A DNA stretch of 64,000 nt from Siderastrea radians (lineage: Eukaryota > Cnidaria > Anthozoa > Scleractinia > Rhizangiidae). The stretch spans positions 8,428,001 through 8,492,000 of the forward strand of contig OZ024895.1 of NCBI GenBank assembly GCA_964017195.1, given 5' to 3'. How positions within the stretch are numbered: the stretch's first letter is position 1; each line of letters opens with the position of its first letter. The position numbers and the translations under genes were made by a program. A model generated the notes under the pieces. The model did no database searches. It saw only the letters and a list, made by a program, of their open reading frames with translations, and had not been told where the DNA came from. Positions 28,233-37,394 of the stretch are shown here, piece after piece.

Positions 28233-31200
28233 GAGGCCCTGTTGGGGGGGGGGGGGGTACCTATGTCCTCCGTCTGAATTTCAAAACTAGTAATGTCACA
28301 ATTTCAGAACGTTCCAGTGTCGCCCGTCAGAATTTCGTAACTTGACCTCCTTTTTTCCATTGACACTTGTCATTGCCTTTTGAATATGACATCCCATGCG
28401 CAACAACGCCAAATTAACAATGAGCACTAGGAAATTTCGCCTGTATTCCTGGCACTTAGCGTATTACAAGAAGAACAATGTAGTATAGAAGTTTTAACTT
28501 TCAGTCAATTCAGTGTCTTGCAAAGCTAGCTGTAAGGGAAATTGAAAAAAAAAAACCAACTTGTGAATGTTATATGCTAAAGGTCCAAGCGGTCTGGACG
28601 AATAACTGGTCTCCCGGATGCGGTGCGTAAAAGCATTCCGCCAAGGACCACGTCTGCAGGGCTGTCATCTTCAGAATCTTGATCTTGATCTCTCTTGGGC
28701 AGAAGGTCTTCGATGTCATTTTGATATCTGAGAAATGTCTCGTAGGATGCCTCACTCAGTTTGAGAACATTTGTCTCTTTCTGGGAATGCCTTTCCTCTA
28801 CTCTGCCCACTATGCCATCTCGATGGATGCTTACTCTTCCATGTAATCTAAACAGAAGACAGTCTTCAAATGAAGGAACGAATAATTGAATTTCACAAAG
28901 AGGATTAAGTTCTTTGTCGCTGACGTCGGTTAGAATACTTCCTACAAAGAAGGTTCTCTAAGCGGGAATCCACGAATTTGATCGCGTTTCACTACCACTA
29001 CACTATTAGCTTCAAATAAACATGCCCCTCCGCTAGCTTGCTGCATCTCTGTGACCTCTGTTTGTGGCGGAAAAATCCAGACGCCTTGAAAGAGGATCTG
29101 AAGTCGTGTATGCGTACAGTGGAAGCGTCCCCACATTGTCTTTTGTACTTTGGTCACGAACGGTCAGCTGGCGAACTGGTTTTCCAAAGTTGTCTCGCCA
29201 GTCCCTCATCATCTTTTGACCCTCTTTGCTCATCTCCATGGAGGCTGGGTAAGGCATTGATGGCAAGTCTCGGAAGGGAATCTTCGTACTCTTGGGTGCT
29301 TCATAGTACGAGTGTGGTGAGGTGTAGTACACAAAGCCAGTGTCCGTTAACTGCGTTAGGGACTCGTGAATAGTGGGGACAAAGAGGTAAGCAAACTCTA
29401 AGACGGTGGACATGTCATTTCTTGAGCGCATCTGACTGTAGAAGTTCACCACAAGAGTCAAGGTTGCGGCCAGTTTAAGATAACTTTGAAATCCTGGGTA
29501 TACCTGCTGGAAAAAATCTTTCATTGACGACAATGACTCTATGAGGATTTCAACACTGCGTCGACTTTGCAGATATGGTTCCCTGCCGTCCCTGCATTGC
29601 TGATTTCCTCCCCATTTTCTCTTGGACCTGGTCTATCCATAAGTCCATCGATGAACTTAAACTATCAACTGGCTTTCAGAAGTTGAGGGATTGAACTTCG
29701 TGATGCCACCATTACTGCTCGAGTCAGCAACGTAGACGATGTTTCCGTCAAAGGTCAGTCCCATAGGTTGTGCTCCTTCAGGAAGCTTCATAAGCAAGCT
29801 TACTGTTCCTTTTAGAAAGGCCCCATTGTTGTTGATGCATACTTGATAAATGGAGTGAGAATGACTGTCAGACACCATAAGCAAGTCAGATGCCGCAGCG
29901 ATAAGTGCTAGTGGTGTCTTGATTTCTTTATCCATTGGAAGAGTATTAAGGTCTAATGATGAATATTCAATACATCTTCTTTGTTCCTGAAGCCACTTGC
30001 TCATTGCTGCTACAAGGTCAGACTTTTTAGCAGAGGAGTGAACCTGGATTTTTCGTTTTTCTAATTCAACCCGTAGCTCGGACACCTTCCAGTTCTTTGG
30101 CTCTAAAAACACAGCGGACCCAACTGCTTTGTACGCCACCCTCTTGTTGCCTGTATCTGCTACAAATACAACTCCACTGGTATGCGCAACACAATTGGGA
30201 CTCTTTAAAGAATTAGACACCTCAGTGACATCAACTGGGTAGTGCGGGCGCGCTAAGAATAGCAGTGACTTTTTGTTGTTAGTGATAAAACAATTCCCGT
30301 GGCCACCGACACAGATGCCAGTTGGATTCTCAAGGAGCCTTTGGCGTTACCCTCATAGAGGCGAAAGGTCTCATGATCAGGTATAACCGTCTGTACCAGT
30401 GCTGGGACCTTACGGATGACCTCTCTTACTGATGGCTTAGCAATCAATAGCATGGATTCAACGGACATTCTGTCACGATTTCGCATAGCACTTGTATTTG
30501 AAGTTTTTATTTGCCGACCATTGCGTCACATTCACGGACTTTAGTATTTGACATTTGTCAAGTTTTATTCATTGAGGGAATTGGTGGAGCTTTTGCGACA
30601 ACAATAATTTCTGAAACACCAAGAAACACCCCTGCTTTTTGTTGCCGCTCATAAAGAGAGTGCATTGAAAATCGAAGACAAGAAGTATACATCTCTGGCA
30701 AATCTGTTGTCAATTAGCCTGCTCCAGGTTCCACGATAGTATGTGGGATGACTAAGATCTAAGCTGTCTTGTTGTAAAAATTGCAAAAATGTCAAAAAAA
30801 TGATTCACTTCTGGCCACTGACAGATGTCACTGATGGTAGTGATAGAAATATGAAGCCACATAATGTCCTTAATAAAAATTACTTATGTCTCTAAGTAAT
30901 TACCTCGCCTTTGTTTATTCTGCTTTTTCTGAACAGACCTTTACAAAATAAAGTTTGAACAGCGGAGCCTGTTCTGGTTTTTAACAAAAACAATTTTTGA
31001 CTCACTATTGTACTCAGGGCAGTACCAGCCTGTCCTTGTAGGACTTGTTAGGTCCTTGTATAGAGACAAGACAGACAGTGGTCAATTAAAACCTTTAGTT
31101 TTAATTTGATGATCTCTGATAGGCACTCACCTAGCTTGTATTTCCTTTGGGACCTCTCCTTCATTGTGACTTTTGTGTTTTTTCCGATCTGTATCACCTT

Positions 31201-31610
31201 TGTGACCTTTGTGTTTCACCTTGTGTTTCCCCATGCTCTAATTTGTTTCTCTCAAGAATGATTGACCTTGCGTCCTTTGCCACCTCTGTGAAATCGATGG
31301 CAATCGAGACGACGAGAAAGATGGAGAACCTGACAACCTGACCTCTCTGACCTGACAAAGACCTGATGTCATATGACTCATACGAGCACGTGGGATCGAT
31401 TGATTTTTTTGTGTGTAAAAATAGTAAAGCGTACGCAAGTCACGCAAACGCTTTTGAATCTCCGCAGTTGCTGTCGGCTTAGGTTATTATTCATACATGT
31501 CGCTTTCGCTAATTCAACAGAGAAGTATGTCGTTCGTCGCTTATTCGTGGCTATCATGTCGGCGTTTCAAGGGCATGTCGCTTGTCGGAATTTACCCCTA
31601 ACAGGGCCTC
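28233..31610. mobile_element. 3.4-kb TIR element carrying an NHL/SAP gene relic
   Basis: Ends GAGGCCCTGTTGG and, inverted, GAGGCCCTGTTAGG, flanked by the identical 6-mer ATTAAA (28227-28232 and 31611-31616). A third copy of the terminus occurs near 58974. The interior holds a minus-strand, frame-broken gene with SAP and NHL features but no recognisable transposase. Superfamily not assigned. It lies in an intron of the host Ig/SEA gene. Confidence 0.55.
28577..30486 (-). pseudogene. NHL-repeat / SAP-domain protein relic
   Basis: Minus-strand coding potential spread over at least three frames. The start at 30486 leads into an NHL-like block (PTGICVGG...) after a frameshift near 30330. An intact stretch at 30220-29657 contains VVFVADTGNKRVAYKA and GLTFDGNIVYVADSSSNGG (NHL propeller blades), with a SAP-like helix pair (WKVSELRVELEKRKIQVHSS) inserted between them. 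Another frame at 29533-29033 is unrecognised helical sequence (starts SSMKDFFQQVYPG), and a short acidic frame lies at 28810-28577. No splice sites are needed, so it is intronless. Host-gene capture by the surrounding element is inferred. Confidence 0.5.
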
Positions 31611-31616
31611 ATTAAA

Positions 31617-32079
31617 ATGCTCTTTTTCCCGGGCAATGGACATCAAACCTGACAGAGGTAGAATTAAGTTAATTTTGAACCAGTAGAACATTTGTAAGAA
31701 AAAGATTTACTGGTAACAAGGAAATGTCTGTTCTGAAAAGTTCCAATGTAACATTTACGTTCATTATTCCACTGTTGTGTCATTTTACTGTACGAGGGCA
31801 AGATGGAGAACTGGCAATATAACGTCAGTGTATTCCAATGTATAATCCCGGTTTGAACCGGGATTTTTTAGCTGAAGGAGGACGAAGCAAAAACAAAATG
31901 TAGTGGAATAATAAACCTTATTTGGTGTTTTGGTCGATAACACAAGTGGAAATTTTACTCATTGCTCACATTTTTCCTCGCCACTGCGGTGCTCGATAAG
32001 ATAGTACGCAACTCGTAAAATATCCGCGCTTATCGACCAAAACACATTCATTCATGAACCGGCTGAATTTGTCACTTAC
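31617..32079. repeat. intronic DNA with foldback repeat, family member 2
   Basis: At 31924-32045 the arms GGTGTTTTGGTCGATAA and TTATCGACCAAAACAC enclose ACTCATTGCTCACATTTTTC, the loop phrase shared with the foldback at 2653-2758. GTAGTGGAATAATAAA precedes both. The arm sequences differ between the two but each pair is complementary. Confidence 0.5.
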
Positions 32080-32201
32080 CACCTTCGTAACATTTGCCAT
32101 CAAAGATTGAGATCGTTCACCCTCAAGGTTACTTAGACTTTCATGATACTCGATGTTACTTATTTTCAGGGTAGCATTGATCAGTGTGCCGGTCCCTCCT
32201 C
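32080..32201 (-). CDS. host exon: first half of SEA domain
   Basis: Minus-strand exon with acceptor TTTCAAG before GAGGAGGG and donor GTAAGT at 32079-32074. Encodes TLINATLKISNIEYHESLSN and a following helix, the beginning of a SEA domain. It continues toward the exon at 26177-26367. Confidence 0.6.
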
Positions 32202-32789
32202 CTTGAAAGTGAATAAATAAGCATGACGTCACCGAAAGAATATTTAGAATTACAAATTCTATACCACACGTAGTGCTAAGGTACAAGAGTAGAAAAATTG
32301 CATCCTAGGAAATGGCGAAGAAACCTGAATGAAGCAAAGGTTTCCTCTTTGACAAAGCATTAGTGTAACATGAACGGTAAAACTCATTCTGTAATTTCAC
32401 TGTCTGATCACGTGACCTAAGTTTACATGTGATGAACTCATGAATAATTAACGACATTATATTGTCCTTCTTTGTTTTTCTCTTAAGGTAAAAGTGACAT
32501 CCACGGAAAGGACGAGACAAGATGAAAAGAGAAGGATATAACAAAGCTAAAAAATGTTGCAATGTTTACATATGTTTATCAAAGCAAATTTATAGCTTGA
32601 ACCATCTCTGAAATCGAGCTGTTTGAAAGACTTCAGTGACTATGCGCTACTCTCCAATTGTATTCGAGGGTCTTAATTTCGTTCGATATGCTTAACCAGT
32701 GCATCCCTTATAACAGTTCAATGTTCAAACATGAGGAGGGATTACAGGTTCAGAAAGTTTGGGGGCTGAAAACAGATTATCATTCTTAC

Positions 32790-33044
32790 CTGTGACTTCA
32801 AGGTAGACACTCGCCCTGTCTCCAGGACCTACTTCATTTTTTGAACCACAGGTGTACCATCCTTCATCAAAGAGCTGAGCTGAACAGAAAACTATCGTCC
32901 TTCCGTAACCAATAATCTCATTCGTTTTATCACGTGTCCAAGTTATAACTGGAGTGGGATTTCCCTCTGCTTCACAGAAAAAAGCTGAGAATCCTCCAAC
33001 TTCAATGCTGCTATTTTGAGGACGTCTTATAATTTTTGCAGGAT
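32790..33044 (-). CDS. host exon: immunoglobulin domain 3
   Basis: Acceptor TTCACCTAG and donor GTAAGA flank a phase-compatible exon. I-set Ig features: FFCEAEGNPTPVITWTRD (first Cys, Trp) and DEGWYTCGSKNEVG (second Cys). Third Ig domain from the visible 5' side, directly before the SEA segment. Confidence 0.75.
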
Positions 33045-33399
33045 CTAGGTGAAAAATGAAAAATGTTACCAAAAGTTAAAACATACATGGGATGTCTTTG
33101 CTCTTGTTTGCTTCAGTAGTGGTTTATCAACCAACAACCAAGGGCCTGGCATTAGCACTCTGTTTTAGTCAGTTTGGCTAACTATCCCAGTTGTCCAATG
33201 TTATATTGTTCAGTTTCTGTTATAACTTTGAGGAGCGTTGGAAAACAGCATTCAGAGTTGCGTTTCGATGACTTAGGTTCCTTAATCCACGACCTTCCAA
33301 GTATGGCGATTCTTGTCTTCGAGGTTTATTTAAAAATGTGACCTGTTTGTAAGCCTTAACACCTATGAAATCCGTCCCCCCCCCCCCCAGAAAAAATCT

Positions 33400-35030
33400 C
33401 AATTGGGTTATTTTGGGGAGCGCCTCAAAATTTTTAATGCCTTTTATCGGGAGAATTGTTTCAGTTGTTTACATGTTGGTTGATGCCTTTCATCGTGTCG
33501 GCTTACGTTACAGTTAGGGCCTTATTTCAACACGTGTTGATCGGTATAATTGCATTGTGCAATAGGGTTACATAGTCCATTTCTTGATTCGCTCGTTCAG
33601 TAGTTGTACGTGCTGTTGTAACTAACGTAATGAGCTGCAGTTATTCGTTTTCTTTGCTGCAGTGATTCGTTTCGCCCGGGGTAGGAATGTAAATTACATT
33701 ACACCTCGTGACGTGAGTTTGTACCGCCTGTGGTTTCCCTCGCTTAAGGAATTCGCAATTAGGGTCACCCTGCGCGGTATCGACAGGATTGCTTTACATT
33801 GTCCTGTTAGGGCACCTCCTGTGACACCACCTGAAATTAGTTCAGCATTCGTTTTCTCCTGATTCTTCTCCGGAGGAGATCACCTTTTCGTGTGCCTTTT
33901 TGTTTGCCTTGTTCTTGTTGGCCCGCATTTCTAGTATTGTTCCAGCTTATGTGCGCTCCTTTGATTCACGTAAACATTTATGTAGGGGGGACATAGTTTC
34001 GGCTCCTCATGGTCTCACTTTTACGTTTAAGTGGTCGAAAACTAATCAGACGGGGTCGCGTCGTTTGCAATTGCCCCTTGTTGAAATTCCCAGTTCGCCG
34101 TTATGTCCAGTTACTATGTTTCACCGTATGTGTGCACTCATTCCTGCACGTTCCAGTATGCCTACCTTTGTTCTTCCATCCTCGTACGGGTCTCTTTCTC
34201 CTATCACTAAAAGTGTTTTTGTTCGGGTTTTTCGCAGGCGTTTATCGTTAGCTGGTGTTTCTCTGGCTTACACTTATTGAGGGCACTCTTTTCGTACTGG
34301 GTGGAGCGAATTGGGCATTTTATTGTGTGGTGCCAGGTGAACTTATTCAAGTGTTTGGGGACTGGTCATCCAAGGCGTATAAGAGTTATTTGGAATTTGC
34401 CTTGCCAGCAAAATTGCGGGTTGTGCGAGCAGCTTTTCGTGCATTAACTCACCCTCATTAATTAGTGTTTCTCGCTTATTCAGGACACACAGCTTGTTTG
34501 GGGGTCTGGTGGGCAGAGAGTTTTATTTCTGGTTATCTCTCGGTTTGTTATTTCTATTATTAATAAAACTCTCTCCATGCCAAACAAAATGTGTGTCCTG
34601 AATTCTTGGTTCGCGGGAGATATTTCAGGGAATTGGATTATTTTGGAGAGCGCCTCAAAATTTTTAATTCCCTTTATCGGGAGCATTGTTTCAGTTGTTT
34701 ACATGTTGGTTGATCCCTTCCATCGTGTCGGGTTACGTTACAGTTAGGGTCTTATTTCAACACGTGTTGATCGGTATATTGTGTTGTGCAATAGGGTACA
34801 TAGTCCATTTCTTGATTCGCTCGTTCAGTAGTTGTACGTGCTGTTGTAACTTACGTAATTAGCTGCAGTGATTCGTTTTCTTTCCCATCCCTCCCCCCCT
34901 CATGGTGGGCAGAGAGTTTTATTTCTGTTTATCTCTCGGTTTGTTATTTCTATTATTAATAAAACTCTCTCCATGCCAAACAAAATGTGTGTCCTGATTT
35001 CTTGGTTCGCGGGAGATATTTCAGGGAATT
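33400..35030 (+). mobile_element. Ngaro-like element remnant with A1-ORF-B1-A2-B2 repeats
   Basis: Repeat A at 33400-33655 recurs at 34631-34883. Repeat B at 34508-34635 recurs at 34904-35030. The order A1, recombinase ORF, B1, A2, B2 is the split-direct-repeat architecture of Ngaro-type tyrosine-recombinase retroelements. Gag and RT are absent, so this is an internally deleted copy. It lies within a host intron, opposite in orientation to the host gene. Confidence 0.7.
33662..34461 (+). pseudogene. Ngaro-type tyrosine recombinase, frame-broken
   Basis: Readable in three successive frames: N-terminal core-binding part to about 33860 (TLRGIDR, APPVTPPEI), the middle with HLCRGDIV and FKWSKTNQTG at 33900-34280, and a C-terminal part with GELIQVFGDWSSKAYKSYLE to 34461. 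The GHSFR-type His/Arg pair occurs across the frameshift near 34280, and Tyr residues follow FGDWSS. Inactive by at least two frameshifts and a stop. Confidence 0.7.
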
Positions 35031-35056
35031 AACTAGCCTTTAATTACATTACTTAC

Positions 35057-35323
35057 ATAAGACATTCACTTCAATCGCCTGACCAGCTGGATTTCCGGCT
35101 CCATTGTTAGCTGTGCAGCGGAATGTACCAGCATCAGTTCGTTTAATGTTCATAATTTCCCAAGTGGTTTCCCTATGCAGTACTTTACTCTCACTTCCAT
35201 TGTTGAACACTCTGGTCCAGGTGATGTTTGGTGCTGGTTTACCAGATGCTGCACAGTACAACTGCAGTTCTAGGCCTTCATGCACTGTTTGTTCTCTACT
35301 AACATTAATGAACTTTGCTGGAG
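35057..35323 (-). CDS. host exon: immunoglobulin domain 2
   Basis: Acceptor TTTTTTAG at 35325-35324 and donor GTAAGT at 35056-35051. I-set Ig: LQLYCAASGKPAPNITWTRV and DAGTFRCTANNGAGNPAG. Same gene as the neighbouring Ig exons. Confidence 0.8.
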
Positions 35324-35431
35324 CTAAAAAACGAAAATTAGTTTGTAATTATCGCGCAAACGTTGGTGGTAAAATTTCGAGGGTATAATTTTCGTAAAAT
35401 TTAATGTGACCTCAGTCGGTTTTTTACTTAC

Positions 35432-35773
35432 ACTGTACAATTAACTCCACCGTGTGTCTGAGTCTGTCGAAAGGAAACCAGGTACGCAGATAAAAACGAT
35501 ATCTTCCCTGGTCCGATGTTTGCCCTTTAAGAATGTTCAGCCTTGCTTGGGTGTCTGATATGTTTGCTCTAAATCGTTCTTGGAAATTGGCCTCCACAGT
35601 TGTGCTCCCTCCATATGTACTTGCAATCAGAATACTTCTGCTTCCAGAGACATTGTAGAACTCGGCAGAGCTAACAGGATAAAAAAGAGTGTAGTTCCAC
35701 ACAAGAGTGATGTTCTGCCCTTCCAGCGCAAACGATGGGTTGGAAGGCGTTAAAGTAAATCGTGGTCGAGATT
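35432..35773 (-). CDS. host exon: immunoglobulin V-like domain 1
   Basis: Acceptor CTCTGTCTAG at 35775-35774 and donor GTAAGT at 35431-35426. Encodes FALEGQNITLVWNYTLF and ISDTQARLNILKGQTSDQGR, a V-type Ig domain without obvious canonical cysteines. The acceptor shows that at least one more exon lies upstream. Element B begins 68 bp upstream of this acceptor, so those exons are beyond it or outside the window. Confidence 0.7.
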
Positions 35774-35835
35774 CTAGACAGAGAAATGAACGGTCATAAG
35801 CTAGAAAATTCTGGAAATGTGGAGGTAGGGCATGG

Positions 35836-35841
35836 TCAGTC
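35836..35841. repeat. 6-bp target duplication of element B, left
   Basis: TCAGTC, identical to 57890-57895. Confidence 0.85.
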
Positions 35842-35953
35842 AGTAGTGCTCTCGGCTCACTTAGGACACATTGTTATGCAAATGAGGTAACCCTTACCCA
35901 AGTGGCTTAGCGACGATATGAATTGAGAACACCCTTAGCAACCCATGTTTTGC
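35842..35953. repeat. element B left terminal inverted repeat
   Basis: Differs at about two positions over 112 bp from the inverse of 57778-57889. Contains the octamer ATGCAAAT at 35876-35883. Beyond the TIR the similarity resumes in the tRNA-Met relic. Confidence 0.9.
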
Positions 35954-35957
35954 ATAA

Positions 35958-35994
35958 GATAGCAGAACGAGGTTTCGATCCTCGGACCTCCGGC
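35958..35994 (-). pseudogene. 3' part of an initiator tRNA-Met gene
   Basis: Minus-strand reading gives GGATCGAAACCTCGTTCTGC plus TA, the T-arm and 3' acceptor strand of the initiator tRNA found intact at 57664-57735. In this copy the T-stem (CGAGG/CCTCG) is fully paired. The 5' part is lost or unrecognisable. Confidence 0.6.
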
Positions 35995-36273
35995 AACCCG
36001 AGGTGAATTGGAAGTTCTAGAAGCTTCGCACCCATGATCCTAAAAGAAGAGCTACTAGGTCGCCCACTGAATTCGAGCTACTCATTGAATTCGAGCTACC
36101 AGATCGCCCTAATACCCCATAGGCAATGCGCTTGTTAAATATCTGTGTGCGGATGGGAGTTCGTTGACTTGTGGGATGTCTATTGCGCATGCGTATATCG
36201 ACTTTTTGTGAAAAGAAAAAAGAAAATTATGACGACAAGGGATGTACAAAATGTCAAATCCCAGACGCCCAGA
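35995..36273. other. spacer between tRNA relic and tRNA-Trp
   Basis: No gene seen. Contains a local repeat of GAATTCGAGCTAC (36070 and 36094). May hold further decayed tRNA-like sequence, not supportable by eye. Confidence 0.4.
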
Positions 36274-36345
36274 TGACCCTACCAGGATTCGAACCTGGAA
36301 TCTTCTGATCTGGAGTCAGATGCCTTACCGTTAGACTACAGGGCC
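36274..36345 (-). tRNA. tRNA-Trp (CCA)
   Basis: 72-nt cloverleaf. Acceptor GGCCCTG/TAGGGTC pairs over seven positions with two wobbles. Anticodon stem TCTGA/TCAGA with loop CTCCAGA gives CCA. The T-arm CCAGGTTCGAATCCTGG is perfect. Transcribed outward, toward the left TIR of element B. A degenerate counterpart is next to the right TIR. Confidence 0.85.
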
Positions 36346-36410
36346 CTCCGGAATCACTAGGTCAAAAATAAAACGAGTTTATCCCTCTCACTCAAAAAGA
36401 AAAAAATAGT

Positions 36411-36493
36411 ATCGGGAGTGGGGTTCGAACCCACGCGGACAATCTGTCCATTGGATCTTAAGTCCAACGCCTTAACCACTCGGCCATCCGGGA
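36411..36493 (-). tRNA. tRNA-Leu (TAA), acceptor stem imperfect
   Basis: Long variable arm, D-arm TGGCCGAGTGGTTAAGGC, anticodon loop CTTAAGA within TTGGA/TCCAA, and T-arm GTGGGTTCGAACCCCAC are all canonical for tRNA-Leu(UAA). The 7-bp acceptor has three mismatches, so function is doubtful. It lies inside the 3' part of the SLOG-gene open frame, same strand. Confidence 0.8.
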
Positions 36494-36499
36494 CAACTG

Positions 36500-37178
36500 T
36501 TCTAATTCTCTTTGTATTTCCATGCGTTCTTCTGCGTTTCCTGGTAAACAAAACGTACGATGAAAGAGCGGGTCCGATTTCTTCACGGGTCTTGGTATCC
36601 AGCTCTCGGGAACCTACCACGGCACTGCTTTGATGAAGTTGTGGTGGGTTGGGGCATGTAATGAACTTGCTGTCTGTAAATAGACCGCCTTGGTTGACTT
36701 CGTAGTAGTTTTCGGAGCGGAACCAGATTTGACGGGGTATGTCAAAGAGGTAAACTTGTTTGCCTTGATTTAAAGCCATTTGTAGGGTCCAACCCGTTCC
36801 ACCTTCCACGCGTTTGGCATCCTCATGCAGTGTTCCAAAGGCAAAGATGGTGTGGGCTTTTTTAGCAATCTGGTAATTGCGTTGTAGCAATTGAAGCGTG
36901 TAATGATGACGGGGAACCTGTTTTCCCAATTTTTGCGCTGCTAGGTGAATGTTGGGGTTCGCTAACACCAACACTTCTACGGTGGAAGGTGTGATATGTT
37001 GCGCTCGAGGATGATGTGGTGGTACGAGGACTTCCACTTGCATCCCAAAATGTCGACCCCATGATTCAACCAGTTCATCCGTTCCTTTAGCACCACCGGT
37101 GTAGATCACATGCCCGTAACCAATTTGCAGCACCATCATCTCCTCGTCTTCTCCGATCATGTCGATGTCGGCACACAT
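36500..37178 (-). CDS. SLOG-fold (YspA/DprA-like) nucleotide-binding protein
   Basis: About 225 residues before the frame runs into the tRNA-Leu; the open frame continues to 36357. VIYTGGAKGTDELVESWGR carries the GGAxGxD loop of the SLOG Rossmann-like superfamily, followed by VEVLVPPHHPRAQ, an HTIFAFG strand, and GGTGWTLQMAL, the second glycine loop. Related proteins bind or cleave nucleotide-derived ligands; the ligand here is unknown. The start codon overlaps the end of the upstream ORF by 22 nt. No known Maverick core gene is of this family, so it is accessory cargo. Confidence 0.65.
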
Positions 37179-37381
37179 GAAAAAATGTAACCAGTATCGG
37201 GTCCGACGATGGCAAGAATATCTGCTTGACTTAGCCCTAAATCTAAACCTAAATCAATGGGACGATGCAATTGACACTGATGAAACGTAAATCCGGCGTC
37301 TAAACAACGAAGTACCCGAGCTAACCGATACGTATCGTATGACTCAAAATCGTCCCGTTTGAGATCTTTGTAGTAATCCAT
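37157..37381 (-). CDS. short protein upstream of and overlapping the SLOG gene
   Basis: 74 residues starting 14 bp after the X2 terminus with its TATATATT. A helical, acidic/basic N-terminus (DYYKDLKRDDFESYDTYRL) and a Leu/Gly-rich middle (IDLGLDLGLSQADILAIVG). Unrecognised. The 22-nt overlap with the SLOG gene implies coupled translation or an original fusion separated by a frameshift. Confidence 0.45.
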   Translation of the reverse strand: MDYYKDLKRDDFESYDTYRLARVLRCLDAGFTFHQCQLHRPIDLGLDLGLSQADILAIVGPDTGYIFSCVPTST

Positions 37382-37394
37382 GATGTCAACCTCT

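Noticed and set aside
36357..36500. C-terminal extension of the SLOG protein past 36500
   Set aside because: The residues are the translation of the tRNA-Leu gene, a common artefact; the natural stop is unknown.
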